NCBI GenBank assembly: GCA_003674045.1
Contig: PENC01000009.1
Span: 124,001-188,000, forward strand
Reading direction: 5' to 3'
From: Streptomyces griseocarneus
GTDB taxonomy: Bacteria > Actinomycetota > Actinomycetes > Streptomycetales > Streptomycetaceae
DNA: 64,000 nucleotides
Each line of letters starts with the position of its first letter. The stretch's first letter is position 1. Under the pieces are notes generated by a model. That model was not told the DNA's origin. It saw only the letters and a list, made by a program, of their open reading frames with translations, and ran no database searches. The position numbers and the translations under genes were made by a program. This document shows, one piece after another, positions 53,365-61,346 of this stretch.

Positions 53365-54387
53365 TCAACCCGTACGGACGCCGAGGGCGCTGCCCTCCAG
53401 CCACTCCTGCCAGCTCAGGTTCCAGTCACCGTAGCCGTTGCCGAAGCGGTCCATGGGCTTGGGCTTGGTGCCGCCCTTGACCTCCACGACATCGCCCTTG
53501 AGTGTCAGTCCGTACAGCCACTTCGCGTCGTCGGTCGACATGCCGATGCAGCCGTGGCTGACGTTCTCCTTGCCGAAGGACTCGGCGTTGTCGGGCGCCG
53601 CGTGCACGTACTCGCCGCTGATCGTCTCGCGCATGCTGAAGTCGTACGAGCCGTAGAACCCGTCCGGGTGGTTGCGCGGGATGCCGATGGAGCGCGAGTC
53701 CATGACGACCCGGCCCTCCTTGGCCAGGATGGTCTTGATGCCCTCGCGGGTGCCGAAGTCCTTGGACTCGTCGCCGCCGCTGATGGAGATCGTGCGCAGC
53801 GTCCGGCCGTTGCGGACGACGGTCATCTTGTGGGCCTTGAGGTCCACGGTGTTGACCATCGAGTCGCCGATGGTGAAGGAGACGGTGCGGTCGCCGCCCG
53901 CCGCCACGCCTTCGGCGAGCTTGACGCCGTCGAGGCGCGCGTCGAGCGTGACCTTGGCGCCCGCGGGCCAGTACTTCTCGGGCCGGAAGTGGACGCGGGT
54001 GTCGCCCTTGGTCTCGTTCCAGTGCCAGGCGCCGGGCACGTTCGGGGAGGTGGAGACCTTCAGCCGCCCCTCGATGCCGGCGCGCAGCTCCTTGGAGATC
54101 TTCTGCTGCTTGAAGACGAGGGCGATGGGCTGGCCGACACCGACCTTCTCGCCGTTGGCCGGGGCCATCTCGGGCCGCACGACCTTGGCCGCGCCCGGGA
54201 GCATCTGGGCGGGCGGTGCGGGCTTCTCCGTGACGGGGGTGACCGACGGGGACGGTGTGGAGGGAGCCGACGAGGGGGACTTCGCCGCGTGCCTCTCCTC
54301 GGCTTCTGCGCCTCCGCCGCAGCCGGTGACGGCCAGCCCGGCCAGGGCAAAGGCGGCGGACAGCCCGATGGGACGGGAGAGGCGCAT
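53365..54387 (-). CDS. L,D-transpeptidase lipoprotein (YkuD domain)
   Basis: Makes 3-3 cross-links in peptidoglycan. 340 residues: lipobox LAVTGC (~residue 23), a Ser/Pro spacer, an Ig-like domain (PEMAPANGEKVGVGQPIALV ... LDARLDGVKLA) and the YkuD catalytic domain with IGIPRNHPDGFYGSYDF, EYVHAAPDN and the active-site Cys in SHGCIGMSTDDAKWL. This Ig+YkuD plan is typical of actinobacterial Ldt enzymes such as mycobacterial LdtMt2. It has an additional Gly/Trp C-terminal tail. ATG 54387 begins a normal signal peptide. Monocistronic. Confidence 0.93.
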   Translation of the reverse strand: MRLSRPIGLSAAFALAGLAVTGCGGGAEAEERHAAKSPSSAPSTPSPSVTPVTEKPAPPAQMLPGAAKVVRPEMAPANGEKVGVGQPIALVFKQQKISKELRAGIEGRLKVSTSPNVPGAWHWNETKGDTRVHFRPEKYWPAGAKVTLDARLDGVKLAEGVAAGGDRTVSFTIGDSMVNTVDLKAHKMTVVRNGRTLRTISISGGDESKDFGTREGIKTILAKEGRVVMDSRSIGIPRNHPDGFYGSYDFSMRETISGEYVHAAPDNAESFGKENVSHGCIGMSTDDAKWLYGLTLKGDVVEVKGGTKPKPMDRFGNGYGDWNLSWQEWLEGSALGVRTG

Positions 54388-54422
54388 GGTTCTCCAACCG
54401 GTTCGTCGTTTCCAGGCACGGC

Positions 54423-54450
54423 GGAGCCGAGGCAGCTGCGCCTCGGCTCC
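54423..54450. repeat. Perfect inverted repeat upstream of the L,D-transpeptidase gene
   Basis: GGAGCCGAGGC (54423-54433) pairs with GCCTCGGCTCC (54440-54450) with a 6-base loop. It stands 36 bases before the L,D-transpeptidase ATG, so it is either a leader hairpin or, with 54502-54526, part of the aldolase terminator region. Confidence 0.5.
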
Positions 54451-54501
54451 CGTCCAGCGTAACCAGGGCGAATAACCCGAAACGGCGACCGGAAGGACGA
54501 G

Positions 54502-54526
54502 CCACCCCCGCCGAGTGGTGGGGGTG
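54502..54526 (-). terminator. Hairpin downstream of the class II aldolase gene
   Basis: CCACCCCC (54502-54509) pairs with GGGGGTGG (54519-54526), 9-base loop, about 65 bases past the aldolase stop. Confidence 0.5.
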
Positions 54527-54590
54527 GGCGCGGGGCCCCTGAGGCCGGAAGATCACAGGCTCCGGGGGCCGGAGAGGCCGGGCCCGGACC

Positions 54591-55391
54591 TCAGCCCAGG
54601 AGGTCCGGTTCCGAGCGGGTGATCTGCTGGTAAAGGGGCTGGTAGTTGACCCAGCCCGCCAGGTCGTTGCCCAGGCTCTCCCGGGTCGCCTCGGCGAACT
54701 CCTCGTCGATCAGCACCGGCTTTCCGGCGGCCTTGGCCAGGAGCTGGACCTGGCAGGAACGCTCCATCGTGATGAACCACCACGCGGCCGCGTCCACCGA
54801 GTCCCCGACGGTCAGCAGCCCGTGGTTGCGCAGGATGACCGCCTTGCGCTGCCCCAGGGTCGTCGCGATGCGGCGGCCCTCCTCGAGGTCCACGACGACG
54901 CCCGTGTAGTCGCCGAACAGAGCGTGGTCCTCGTAGAAGGCACAGGCGTCCTGGGTGATCGGCTCCAGCAGCTCGCCCAGCGTGGACAGCGCCCGCCCGT
55001 GGACGGAGTGGCTGTGCGCGGCGGCCACGACATCGGGGCGGGCCTGGTGGATCTGCGAATGGATCGCGAACGCGGCCCGATTGACGTGATGGCACCCCTG
55101 CACCACGTCCCCGTCGTGGTTCACCATGATCAGGTCACTGACCGTGATGTGCTTGAAGGACATCCCGAAGGGGTTGACCCAGAAGCAGTCGGTGAACTCC
55201 GGGTCCCGCGCCGTGATGTGGCCCGCGACGCCCTCCTCGAAGCCGAACCGCCCGAAGAGCCGCAGCGCGGCGGCCAGCCGCTCCTTGCGGTGCTGCCGTT
55301 CCTCCGCGACGTTCTCGTGCTTCGGCGGCAGCGCGAACTGCAGCTGATCGGCGGGTACGGGCTCGGGCTTCCGTGACGGCTCCTGCGACAT
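54591..55391 (-). CDS. Class II aldolase/adducin-family protein
   Basis: Zinc-dependent aldolase or dehydratase fold, 266 residues. Class II motif: VAGHITARDPEFTDCFWVNP, then the substrate-loop FAIHSQIHQARPDVVAAAHSHSVHGRA with the two His of the metal site (HSHSVH), and VILRNHGLLTVG with the third His. Members include L-fuculose- or ribulose-phosphate aldolases and eukaryotic-like adducin-head proteins; actinobacterial ones without a partner sugar kinase often act in catabolism of unknown hydroxy-acids. ATG 55391 opens SQEPSRKPEPVPAD. Transcribed upstream of nothing close on the same strand except the hydrolase 105 bases ahead. Confidence 0.85.
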   Translation of the reverse strand: MSQEPSRKPEPVPADQLQFALPPKHENVAEERQHRKERLAAALRLFGRFGFEEGVAGHITARDPEFTDCFWVNPFGMSFKHITVSDLIMVNHDGDVVQGCHHVNRAAFAIHSQIHQARPDVVAAAHSHSVHGRALSTLGELLEPITQDACAFYEDHALFGDYTGVVVDLEEGRRIATTLGQRKAVILRNHGLLTVGDSVDAAAWWFITMERSCQVQLLAKAAGKPVLIDEEFAEATRESLGNDLAGWVNYQPLYQQITRSEPDLLG

Positions 55392-55475
55392 GACCTGTTC
55401 TCCTCCGCCTCGACGGCACGCGCGCGTGCACGCGGTACGTACGAACGGAAGCTACCTCCGGGTACGCGCGGAGAA

Positions 55476-55494
55476 CAGGGGCACGGCGCCCCTG
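55476..55494 (-). terminator. Short hairpin after the alpha/beta-hydrolase gene
   Basis: CAGGGGC (55476-55482) pairs with GCCCCTG (55488-55494), five-base loop, immediately after the hydrolase stop at 55497. Confidence 0.5.
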
Positions 55495-55496
55495 GA

Positions 55497-56369
55497 TCAG
55501 CGCCCCGCGGTGTGCGCCAGGATCGCGTCCGCGAGCGAGCCGAGGCACTCGCGCGGCAGAGCGTGCCCCATGCCCCGCATCGTCACCAGCCGTGCCGCGC
55601 CGATGCACTGCGCGAGGTGCCGAGCGTGCGGCGGCGGGAAGACGGGCTCGGCCGTGGCCTCGACGACCAGCGTGGGGACCGTATTGCGGGCCAGCTCCTC
55701 CGTGCGCAGCATGCCGGAGTGGTCGGCGCGGCCGTGGGCGGTGGACACGTCGTAACGCCCCGCGTGTTCGATGATCCGCCGCTCGCGCTCGCGCATCTCG
55801 TCGGCGTGGAAGGGCAGTTCCTCGCCGCTCAGCACGCGCCAGTGCTCCACCCGCCGGCCGAGCTCCGCCTCCAGCCCGTTGTCCTCGACAGGCCGCGCCC
55901 ACATCTCCAGGACGCGCGGCGAGATGCCGGGCAGGTCGCTCGCCGCGGTCTCCGTACCGTCCGGGCCGGTGAGCGGCTTCTCGCTGAGCGCGCAGGTGCC
56001 CATCAGGGTGGCGCTGAGAATGCGCTCCGGGTGGTCGGCCATCAGCATCTGGGTGAGCATGCCGCCGAGCGACAGGCCGACGACGTGGGCGTGTTCGACC
56101 CCGTACGCGTCCAGAACGGCGAGTGCGTCGTCGACGAGGTCGGCGATGCGGTACGGCTGCTTGTCGAACGACCACGTGGAGCGCCCGGCGTCGCGGTGGT
56201 CGTAACGGATCACCCGGTGCCGCTCCGCCAGCGCGTCCACCAGCTCCTCCGGCCACCCCAGCCCGGACGCCTGCGCGCCCATGACCAGCAGCAGGGGGGA
56301 CGCGTCGCGGTCACCGCGCTCCTCACTCCAGAGCTGCACACCGGGGGCGACTTCGACGGTTCGCTGCAT
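55497..56369 (-). CDS. Alpha/beta-fold hydrolase
   Basis: A 290-residue soluble hydrolase: oxyanion MGAQASGLGW (no classical HG), strand-turn VIRYDHRDAGRST, nucleophile GLSLGG, Asp region LVVEATAEPVFPPPHA and catalytic His in RGMGHALPREC. Best fit is the ester/lactone hydrolase group near aclacinomycin methylesterase RdmC (DHRDAGRST and GLSLGGMLTQMLM). Start ATG 56369 is chosen because it has AAAGGA six bases upstream, giving QRTVEVAPGVQLWS. A palindrome 37 bases upstream is a probable operator. Substrate unknown. Confidence 0.85.
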   Translation of the reverse strand: MQRTVEVAPGVQLWSEERGDRDASPLLLVMGAQASGLGWPEELVDALAERHRVIRYDHRDAGRSTWSFDKQPYRIADLVDDALAVLDAYGVEHAHVVGLSLGGMLTQMLMADHPERILSATLMGTCALSEKPLTGPDGTETAASDLPGISPRVLEMWARPVEDNGLEAELGRRVEHWRVLSGEELPFHADEMRERERRIIEHAGRYDVSTAHGRADHSGMLRTEELARNTVPTLVVEATAEPVFPPPHARHLAQCIGAARLVTMRGMGHALPRECLGSLADAILAHTAGR

Positions 56370-56405
56370 GGGGGTTCCTTTCCTGGGTGGGCAACGAGGT
56401 GAAAC

Positions 56406-56425
56406 GATACGTACCGTCTCGTATC
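56406..56425 (-). promoter_or_regulatory. Putative TetR-type operator of the hydrolase gene
   Basis: GATACG and CGTATC are inverted around TACCGTCT (56406-56425). GATACG...CGTATC half-sites are characteristic of TetR-family operators. It lies 37 bases upstream of ATG 56369, where a repressor could block the promoter; no TetR gene is in the window. Confidence 0.5.
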
Positions 56426-56470
56426 CCACGCAAGAGAAAAGCGGCGCCCTCGCGCGGACGCCGCCGTCGA

Positions 56471-57085
56471 CTACAGCTGATCAATCTCCGACAGGTCGAT
56501 GTCGATGCCGAAGGGAACAGCAACCTTGAGGTGATCGTGGTAAATGCCGGTGACGATGTAGGACTTCGTCGCCGGGTCGAGCTCGTACACATAGGCCACG
56601 GGCCGGTCTTCCTCGCCCACCATCTCGACACGCCAAAAGTGCGGGATACCGGCCTGGGCATACTTGCGCGGCTTGGTATCCCGGTCACGAGCCTCCGAAT
56701 CCGGGGACACCACCTCTACGGCCAACACGACATCCTTCACGTCGTAGCGCGTCTGGCGGCGACCGGTGACAGCCTCTGCCCGCACGACGGTCAGGTCGGG
56801 CTCCGGAGCATTACGGCTGTTGATCACCACAGCCATCTCCCGCTTGACCCGTAGATCATCAGGCGCCGTCATGCGCAGCCCCCTCTCCAACAAGAAGAGG
56901 GTCAGCGCATGAAAATCCCGCTGAGGGCTCACGAAGACCAGACTCCCGTCGATCAGCTCGGTGTGCGGCGGGAGACCGGGCAGGCTGAACAGATGGTCCA
57001 CGGTCCAGCCACCGGGCGGCGGAACCGGCCATCGCGGTACAGCCGACTGCTCAGGCAACGATTCGGGCAACGGTTCAGCGGTCAT
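56471..57085 (-). CDS. Uma2-family endonuclease-like protein
   Basis: A 204-residue protein of the Uma2 (PD-(D/E)xK restriction-endonuclease-like) family. Core: FVSPQRDFHALTLFLLERGL, then NAPEPDLTVVRAE (Asp), VLAVEVVSPDSEARDRDTKP (E-x-V...RD...K) and KYAQAGIPHFWRVE. Uma2 genes are abundant in actinobacteria and cyanobacteria, often in many copies, with no proved substrate. Its codon use looks less biased than its neighbours (for example AAA, TAC/TAT and ACA codons occur), which may reflect transfer. ATG 57085 gives TAEPLPESLP. It follows the guaA terminator and has its own promoter. Confidence 0.82.
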   Translation of the reverse strand: MTAEPLPESLPEQSAVPRWPVPPPGGWTVDHLFSLPGLPPHTELIDGSLVFVSPQRDFHALTLFLLERGLRMTAPDDLRVKREMAVVINSRNAPEPDLTVVRAEAVTGRRQTRYDVKDVVLAVEVVSPDSEARDRDTKPRKYAQAGIPHFWRVEMVGEEDRPVAYVYELDPATKSYIVTGIYHDHLKVAVPFGIDIDLSEIDQL

Positions 57086-57137
57086 GAGTCCTCCCACAAA
57101 CGGGATTCTGTGCCGTACGGCCAGCGTACCCACCGCA

Positions 57138-57183
57138 AACGCCGATGCCGCCGCTCAAACGAATGAGCGACGGCATCGGCGTT
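57138..57183 (-). terminator. Terminator of guaA
   Basis: AACGCCGATGCCG (57138-57150) pairs with CGGCATCGGCGTT (57171-57183), one mismatch, then CGCTCA with TGAGCG; six-base loop AACGAA. A 19-pair stem, followed by TTT on the minus strand, 32 bases past the guaA stop. Confidence 0.85.
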
Positions 57184-57214
57184 GACCCGACAAGCAGGAG
57201 TCCCTACGTGAGGA

Positions 57215-58813
57215 CTACTCCCACTCGATGGTGCCCGGCGGCTTGCTGGTGATGTCGAGGACGACGCGGTTGACCTCGTCGACCTCATTGGTGATGCGGG
57301 TCGAGATGCGCGCCAGGACGTCGTACGGCAGACGCGACCAGTCGGCCGTCATGGCGTCCTCGGAGGAGACCGGGCGCAGCACGATCGGGTGGCCGTAGGT
57401 GCGGCCGTCGCCCTGGACGCCGACGCTGCGGACATCCGCGAGCAGGACGACCGGGCACTGCCAGATCTCGCGGTCGAGACCGGCGGCGCTCAGCTCCTCG
57501 CGGGCGATGGCGTCGGCGTCGCGCAGCAGGTCCAGGCGCTCCTTGGTGACCTCGCCGACGATGCGGATGCCGAGGCCCGGACCCGGGAAGGGCTGGCGCT
57601 GGACGATCTCGTCCGGCAGGCCGAGCTCCGAGCCGACCATGCGGACCTCGTCCTTGAAGAGCTGGCGCAGCGGCTCGACGAGCTCGAACTCCAGGTCCTC
57701 GGGGAGGCCTCCCACGTTGTGGTGGGACTTGATGTTGGCGGTGCCGGTGCCGCCGCCGGACTCGACCACGTCGGGGTAGAGCGTGCCCTGGACGAGGAAG
57801 GCCACGTCCTCGCCCTCGGCGCCCGCCTCGGCGACGATCTCCGCCTGGGCCTGCTCGAAGACACGGATGAACTCACGGCCGATGATCTTGCGCTTGGCCT
57901 CGGGCTCGGTGACGCCCGCGAGGGCGTCGAGGAAGCGCTCCTGCGCGTCGACGACCTTCAGCTGGACGCCGGTCGCGGCGACGAAGTCCTTCTCGACCTG
58001 CTCGGTCTCGCCCTTGCGCATCAGGCCGTGGTCGACGTAGACGCAGGTGAGCTGGTCGCCGATGGCCTTGGCCACGAGGGCCGCGGCGACGGCGGAGTCC
58101 ACGCCGCCGGACAGGCCGCAGATCGCGCGCTTGGTGCCGACCTGGGCACGGATCGCGGTGACCTGCTCCTCGATGACGTTGCCGGTGGTCCAGGTGGGCT
58201 CGATGCCCGCGCCCCGGTAGAGGAAGTGCTCCAGCACCTGCTGGCCGTGCGTGGAGTGCATGACCTCGGGGTGGTACTGGACGCCGTAGAGGCGCTTCTC
58301 GTCGTTCTCGAAGGCCGCGACCGGGACGACGTCCGTGGACGCGGTGACCGTGAAGCCCTCGGGAGCGGCGGAGCAGGCATCGCCGTGCGACATCCACACC
58401 GGCTGCTCGGCCGGGGTGCCCTCGAAGAGCGTGGAGCCGGGCTTGCTGACGGTCAGCGGCGTACGGCCGTACTCACGGGCGCCGGAGTTGTCGACGGTGC
58501 CGCCGAGCGTGGTGGCCATCAGCTGGAAGCCGTAGCACATGCCGAAGATCGGGACACCCGACTCGAACAGCGCGCGGTCGAGGGTGGGGGCGCCTTCCTC
58601 GTACACGGACGAGGGGCCGCCGGAGAGGATGATCGCCTTCGGGTTCCTGGCGAGCATCTCGGAGACGGGCATCGTGCTCGGCACGATCTCGCTGTAGACC
58701 CGCGCCTCACGGACACGGCGGGCGATGAGCTGGGCGTACTGCGCGCCGAAGTCGACAACGAGCACCGGCTCCGCGGTGTTGTCGTGGGCGGCTGCAGAGG
58801 GTGCTGCTGACAC
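57215..58813 (-). CDS. guaA: GMP synthase (glutamine-hydrolysing)
   Basis: Converts XMP to GMP using glutamine ammonia; 532 residues. Class I GATase at N-term: VLVVDFGAQYAQLIARRVRE, the Cys in GMCYGFQLMATTLGG, and HGD in VWMSHGDACSAAPEG with the pair VQYHPEV. The synthetase domain begins with the PP-loop ICGLSGGVDSAVAAALVAKA; AFLVQGTLYPDVVESGG and FPGPGLGIRIVGEVT follow, and the dimerisation end KPPGTIEWE is complete. GTG 58813 start. Monocistronic, with a 19-pair terminator. Confidence 0.97.
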   Translation of the reverse strand: MSAAPSAAAHDNTAEPVLVVDFGAQYAQLIARRVREARVYSEIVPSTMPVSEMLARNPKAIILSGGPSSVYEEGAPTLDRALFESGVPIFGMCYGFQLMATTLGGTVDNSGAREYGRTPLTVSKPGSTLFEGTPAEQPVWMSHGDACSAAPEGFTVTASTDVVPVAAFENDEKRLYGVQYHPEVMHSTHGQQVLEHFLYRGAGIEPTWTTGNVIEEQVTAIRAQVGTKRAICGLSGGVDSAVAAALVAKAIGDQLTCVYVDHGLMRKGETEQVEKDFVAATGVQLKVVDAQERFLDALAGVTEPEAKRKIIGREFIRVFEQAQAEIVAEAGAEGEDVAFLVQGTLYPDVVESGGGTGTANIKSHHNVGGLPEDLEFELVEPLRQLFKDEVRMVGSELGLPDEIVQRQPFPGPGLGIRIVGEVTKERLDLLRDADAIAREELSAAGLDREIWQCPVVLLADVRSVGVQGDGRTYGHPIVLRPVSSEDAMTADWSRLPYDVLARISTRITNEVDEVNRVVLDITSKPPGTIEWE

Positions 58814-58908
58814 GGGGGCGGGCCTTCCGGCGGTTCGGGAGGGGGTCTGTATTTGTCGATTCTACCGGGGCGCGCGAGCTTGCATTTGTCTCACCATCCG
58901 AATCCGCC

Positions 58909-58938
58909 TTGGCCCCGGCGGCCCGCAGGGGCCATACT
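58909..58938 (+). promoter_or_regulatory. Promoter of the leader-chorismate mutase transcript
   Basis: TTGGCC (58909-58914), 18-base spacer, CATACT (58933-58938); seven bases later the leader ATG, so the leader peptide mRNA would start at its own start codon. Confidence 0.55.
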
Positions 58939-58945
58939 GTGCGCC

Positions 58946-59026
58946 ATGCGCAAGCACCTGACCTTCGTCTTTACCTATGGCACCCGGCCCGTCCGGCTGC
59001 CATGGTCGTGCTGCTTGAGCAACTGA
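58946..59026 (+). CDS. Probable 26-residue leader peptide with Phe/Tyr/Trp codons
   Basis: A short frame ATG-TGA, 26 residues, starting MRKHLTFVFTYG and with PWSCC near the end. It contains two Phe, one Tyr and one Trp codon, a much higher aromatic share than expected, and lies directly between a promoter and a GC-rich terminator upstream of chorismate mutase, the branch-point enzyme for Phe and Tyr. This is the layout of ribosome-mediated attenuation. Not in any family I know; expression is not shown. It could instead be a chance frame. Confidence 0.55.
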   Translation: MRKHLTFVFTYGTRPVRLPWSCCLSN

Positions 59027-59041
59027 CAAGCGACTTCCCAG

Positions 59042-59080
59042 GCGCCCCGGGCCGACAAGGCCCGGGGCGCTTCGCGTTTT
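59042..59080 (+). terminator. Candidate attenuator before chorismate mutase
   Basis: GCGCCCCGGGCC (59042-59053) pairs perfectly with GGCCCGGGGCGC (59059-59070), loop GACAA, followed by TTCGCGTTTT. Upstream CGGCCCG (58985-58991) can pair instead with CGGGCCG (59048-59054), giving an alternative structure that would open the terminator. Confidence 0.65.
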
Positions 59081-59134
59081 CCGGACCTTGCCGCTCCGGG
59101 GGGCCGCCCCACGGACCCTTTGGAGGAAAAGACA

Positions 59135-59422
59135 ATGAGCACCCGGACCATCGCGGAGACCGGCGCCCGTACCGACGAGGCGGCGGGCGTCATCACGGAC
59201 GCGCGCAAGCGGATCGACGACCTCGACAGCCACATCATCGGGCTCGTGCAGGAACGCATGGCCGTCTCGGCGGTGATCCAGCGCGAACGCATCGCCTCGG
59301 GCGGCCGCCGCGTGAACCTGGCGCGCGAGATGGAGATCCTCACCCACTACAGCGGCCAGCTGGGCAAGCCGGGCACGACGCTCGCCATGACGCTGCTGGA
59401 GCTGTGCCGGGGGCGCGTCTGA
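59135..59422 (+). CDS. Chorismate mutase (AroQ-type, small)
   Basis: Rearranges chorismate to prephenate, first step to Phe and Tyr. 95 residues, an all-helical AroQ monofunctional enzyme: ARKRIDDLDSHIIGLVQERM carries the conserved Arg and Asp, RRVNLAREMEILTHYSGQLG contains the second conserved Arg and Glu, and the C-terminal helix TTLAMTLLELCRGRV ends it. GGAGGAAAAG lies nine bases before ATG 59135. It is preceded by a leader peptide and terminator hairpin, which suggests control by aromatic amino-acid supply. Monocistronic apart from the leader. Confidence 0.92.
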   Translation: MSTRTIAETGARTDEAAGVITDARKRIDDLDSHIIGLVQERMAVSAVIQRERIASGGRRVNLAREMEILTHYSGQLGKPGTTLAMTLLELCRGRV

Positions 59423-60276
59423 GACCGCCCGGCCGGCCGGGGGCGGAGCCGGTGGCGTCCAGGGGCATACGGGGGCGCGCCCGGGGAACCGTCCGCTCCC
59501 GTACCGCCCCTTCGTCACCCGTACGGCGCGTGTCCGCGCCGGAGCCCCTTCGTTGGACCCGGTGTCGCACCAGCCAGGAGCGGCCCACCTGAAATCCACG
59601 CGTGGCTTCCGTCCCTGTTCATCTGGGCGCCCGGCAACGACAGGGCGGATCCACCGGAGCGCGAGACGTGCGCGCGTACGCACGTCGTGGGACCGCGGTC
59701 CGGTGACACGGTGACCGGTCAGCAGGGGACAGCAGCCCGGTCGCCATACGAAGGACGGTCGGTTCCGGGGACGCCTGGAACCGACCGTATCCGGTCGAAA
59801 CGGTTGCGCTCAGCGCGGCGCATCCCGCACGATGCAAAGGGAACACCAAAACCCTGATTCCGTACCGCCATTGGTCCGACCTCTGCCGCTCGGGCCGAGC
59901 GGCCGACAGCACCACCGCGCACGACCACCGCACCGCCCCGAAGAGCCAGCGGCGCTCCCCCCGGCGCCGCTCCGCGGCACCGACTCTGCCCTGACGCTCG
60001 GTGCCGGCAGTCAAGGGCCCCGAGGCCGCCCGCACGCCCCCGCGGAGACGGCCCGGGGCCCTTCGCCGTGCCCACTGCCCCGCGTGCCGCGGGGTCCGAG
60101 ACGTGCCTCCGCGGGCGCCTGGCGCCCGCCCGCGATGTGAATACGAACACATGCACTCAATCGGCGATCATCGCCGAGACCGGCCGCTAGCATCGCCATG
60201 CACCTGCAAAGCGGCCATACCGCGCTTTCCCCCCACCGCGACGGCCATCGCCACATTCGGACCGGAAGAGGTCTTC
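59423..60276. other. Long gap between chorismate mutase and the LAKTG surface protein
   Basis: 854 bases. It holds an inverted repeat (59755-59788) and a GC-rich hairpin around 60013-60063 (AAGGGCCCCG with CGGGGCCCTT, a 31-base interior) that may be a terminator, and then the surface-protein promoter region (TAGCAT at 60188-60193). Open frames on both strands have no ribosome sites and no recognisable homology, so I do not call a gene here, but an unrecognised small RNA is possible. Confidence 0.45.
59755..59788. repeat. Perfect 12-bp inverted repeat
   Basis: ACGGTCGGTTCC (59755-59766) and GGAACCGACCGT (59777-59788) with a 10-base loop. Not adjacent to any gene, so it could be a terminator, an operator or an RNA structure. 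Confidence 0.6.
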
Positions 60277-61320
60277 ATGAAGCTTCGTCGCGCCCTGGCC
60301 ACCGCGGTCGTCACGGCCGCCATGGGCCCCGCCGCACTCCTCGCTGCGCCCACCGTCCACGCCGCGACCGGCGACCAGGCCCCGGCCGTCGCTCCCACGG
60401 CGACCACGGCGCCCGGCGACCACGGGATACCGGGCGCCACCAAGGCGCCCAACGACCCCACCCCGGAGCCCTCGAAGAGCGCGTCCAAGGAGCCCACCGC
60501 CGAGCCCACGAAGCCGGAGACGAAGCCCTCGGCCCCGGCCTCGTCCAAGCCTCCGGCCGAGGACCCCTCCGACCCGGCCACCTGCGAGAAGGACACCGAA
60601 GAGGAGCGCGGCAGCACCTCGCTGCGCGGCCTCCCGAGCAAGATCGTCGCCGGGGGCGGCTGGCAGGAGTTCACCTACCGGGTGAGCAACGTCTCCAAGG
60701 TCACGGTCACCAAGGCCGCGGTCTCCCTCTACTTCGGCAGCGGCGACCTCGAGATCGACGACGTCAGGGAACTGGCCGTCACCGTCGAGTGGTACGACGC
60801 GGCCCGGGGCACGTGGGTGCCCATCCAGGGCGAGGGGGCCAAGACCGACGCCGAGACCGAGTTCGCGACCGTCAAGAACCTCAAGCCGGGCGAGTACGCG
60901 GACGCCAGGATGCGCGTCAAGGCCGGCGCGAAGGCCAAGCCCGGGACCGGGTACTTCTTCACGCTCGGCTGGTCGACCGGCGCCGACCGGAAGTGCGGCT
61001 TCGACGAGGGCAGCCTCTACGACATCGACGTGCTGGCGGCGGGCAGCAAGCCGGGCAAGGTCGACGACGCCACGGGCAAGCCGGGGAAGCCCTCCGGGCA
61101 CGGCGCGAAGGGCAGCCAGGGCGGCGACGCGGACAAGAAGCCCGGCCAGAAGCCGGCCGGGCAGAGTACGCAGTCGGAGATTCCGGTCTCCGGCAGCCTG
61201 GCCAAGACCGGTTCCTCGTCCGACATGCCGCTGATCGCCGGGCTCGGCGGGGCGGCCGTCGTGGTGGGCGCGGGGGCTCTCTTCGCCGTGAAGCGGCGCA
61301 GGAACGGCGCGTCGGCGTAA
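60277..61320 (+). CDS. Sortase-anchored surface protein (LAxTG motif)
   Basis: A 347-residue secreted protein. Signal peptide 1-29 (AVVTAAMGPAALLAAPTVHA), a Thr/Pro/Lys/Glu-rich stalk to about residue 110 with TPEPSKS and EPTKPETKP repeats, a central domain (GWQEFTYRVSNVSKVTVTKA, VEWYDAARGTWVPIQGEGAK, GTGYFFTLGWSTGADRKCGF), then a Gly-rich stalk, an LAKTG sorting signal (~residue 308), membrane helix (PLIAGLGGAAVVVGAGALFA) and KRRR tail. LAxTG is recognised by class E sortases of Streptomyces; no sortase gene is here. ATG 60277 has GGAAGAGG upstream. Possibly an aerial-surface protein; function unknown. Confidence 0.87.
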   Translation: MKLRRALATAVVTAAMGPAALLAAPTVHAATGDQAPAVAPTATTAPGDHGIPGATKAPNDPTPEPSKSASKEPTAEPTKPETKPSAPASSKPPAEDPSDPATCEKDTEEERGSTSLRGLPSKIVAGGGWQEFTYRVSNVSKVTVTKAAVSLYFGSGDLEIDDVRELAVTVEWYDAARGTWVPIQGEGAKTDAETEFATVKNLKPGEYADARMRVKAGAKAKPGTGYFFTLGWSTGADRKCGFDEGSLYDIDVLAAGSKPGKVDDATGKPGKPSGHGAKGSQGGDADKKPGQKPAGQSTQSEIPVSGSLAKTGSSSDMPLIAGLGGAAVVVGAGALFAVKRRRNGASA

Positions 61321-61346
61321 CGGCTGCGCCGGGCCCGGGGGTTCGG

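Noticed and set aside
59832..60140. 102-codon plus-strand frame in the 850-base gap
   Set aside because: No ribosome site, Pro/Arg-rich and without bias in the third position like neighbours.
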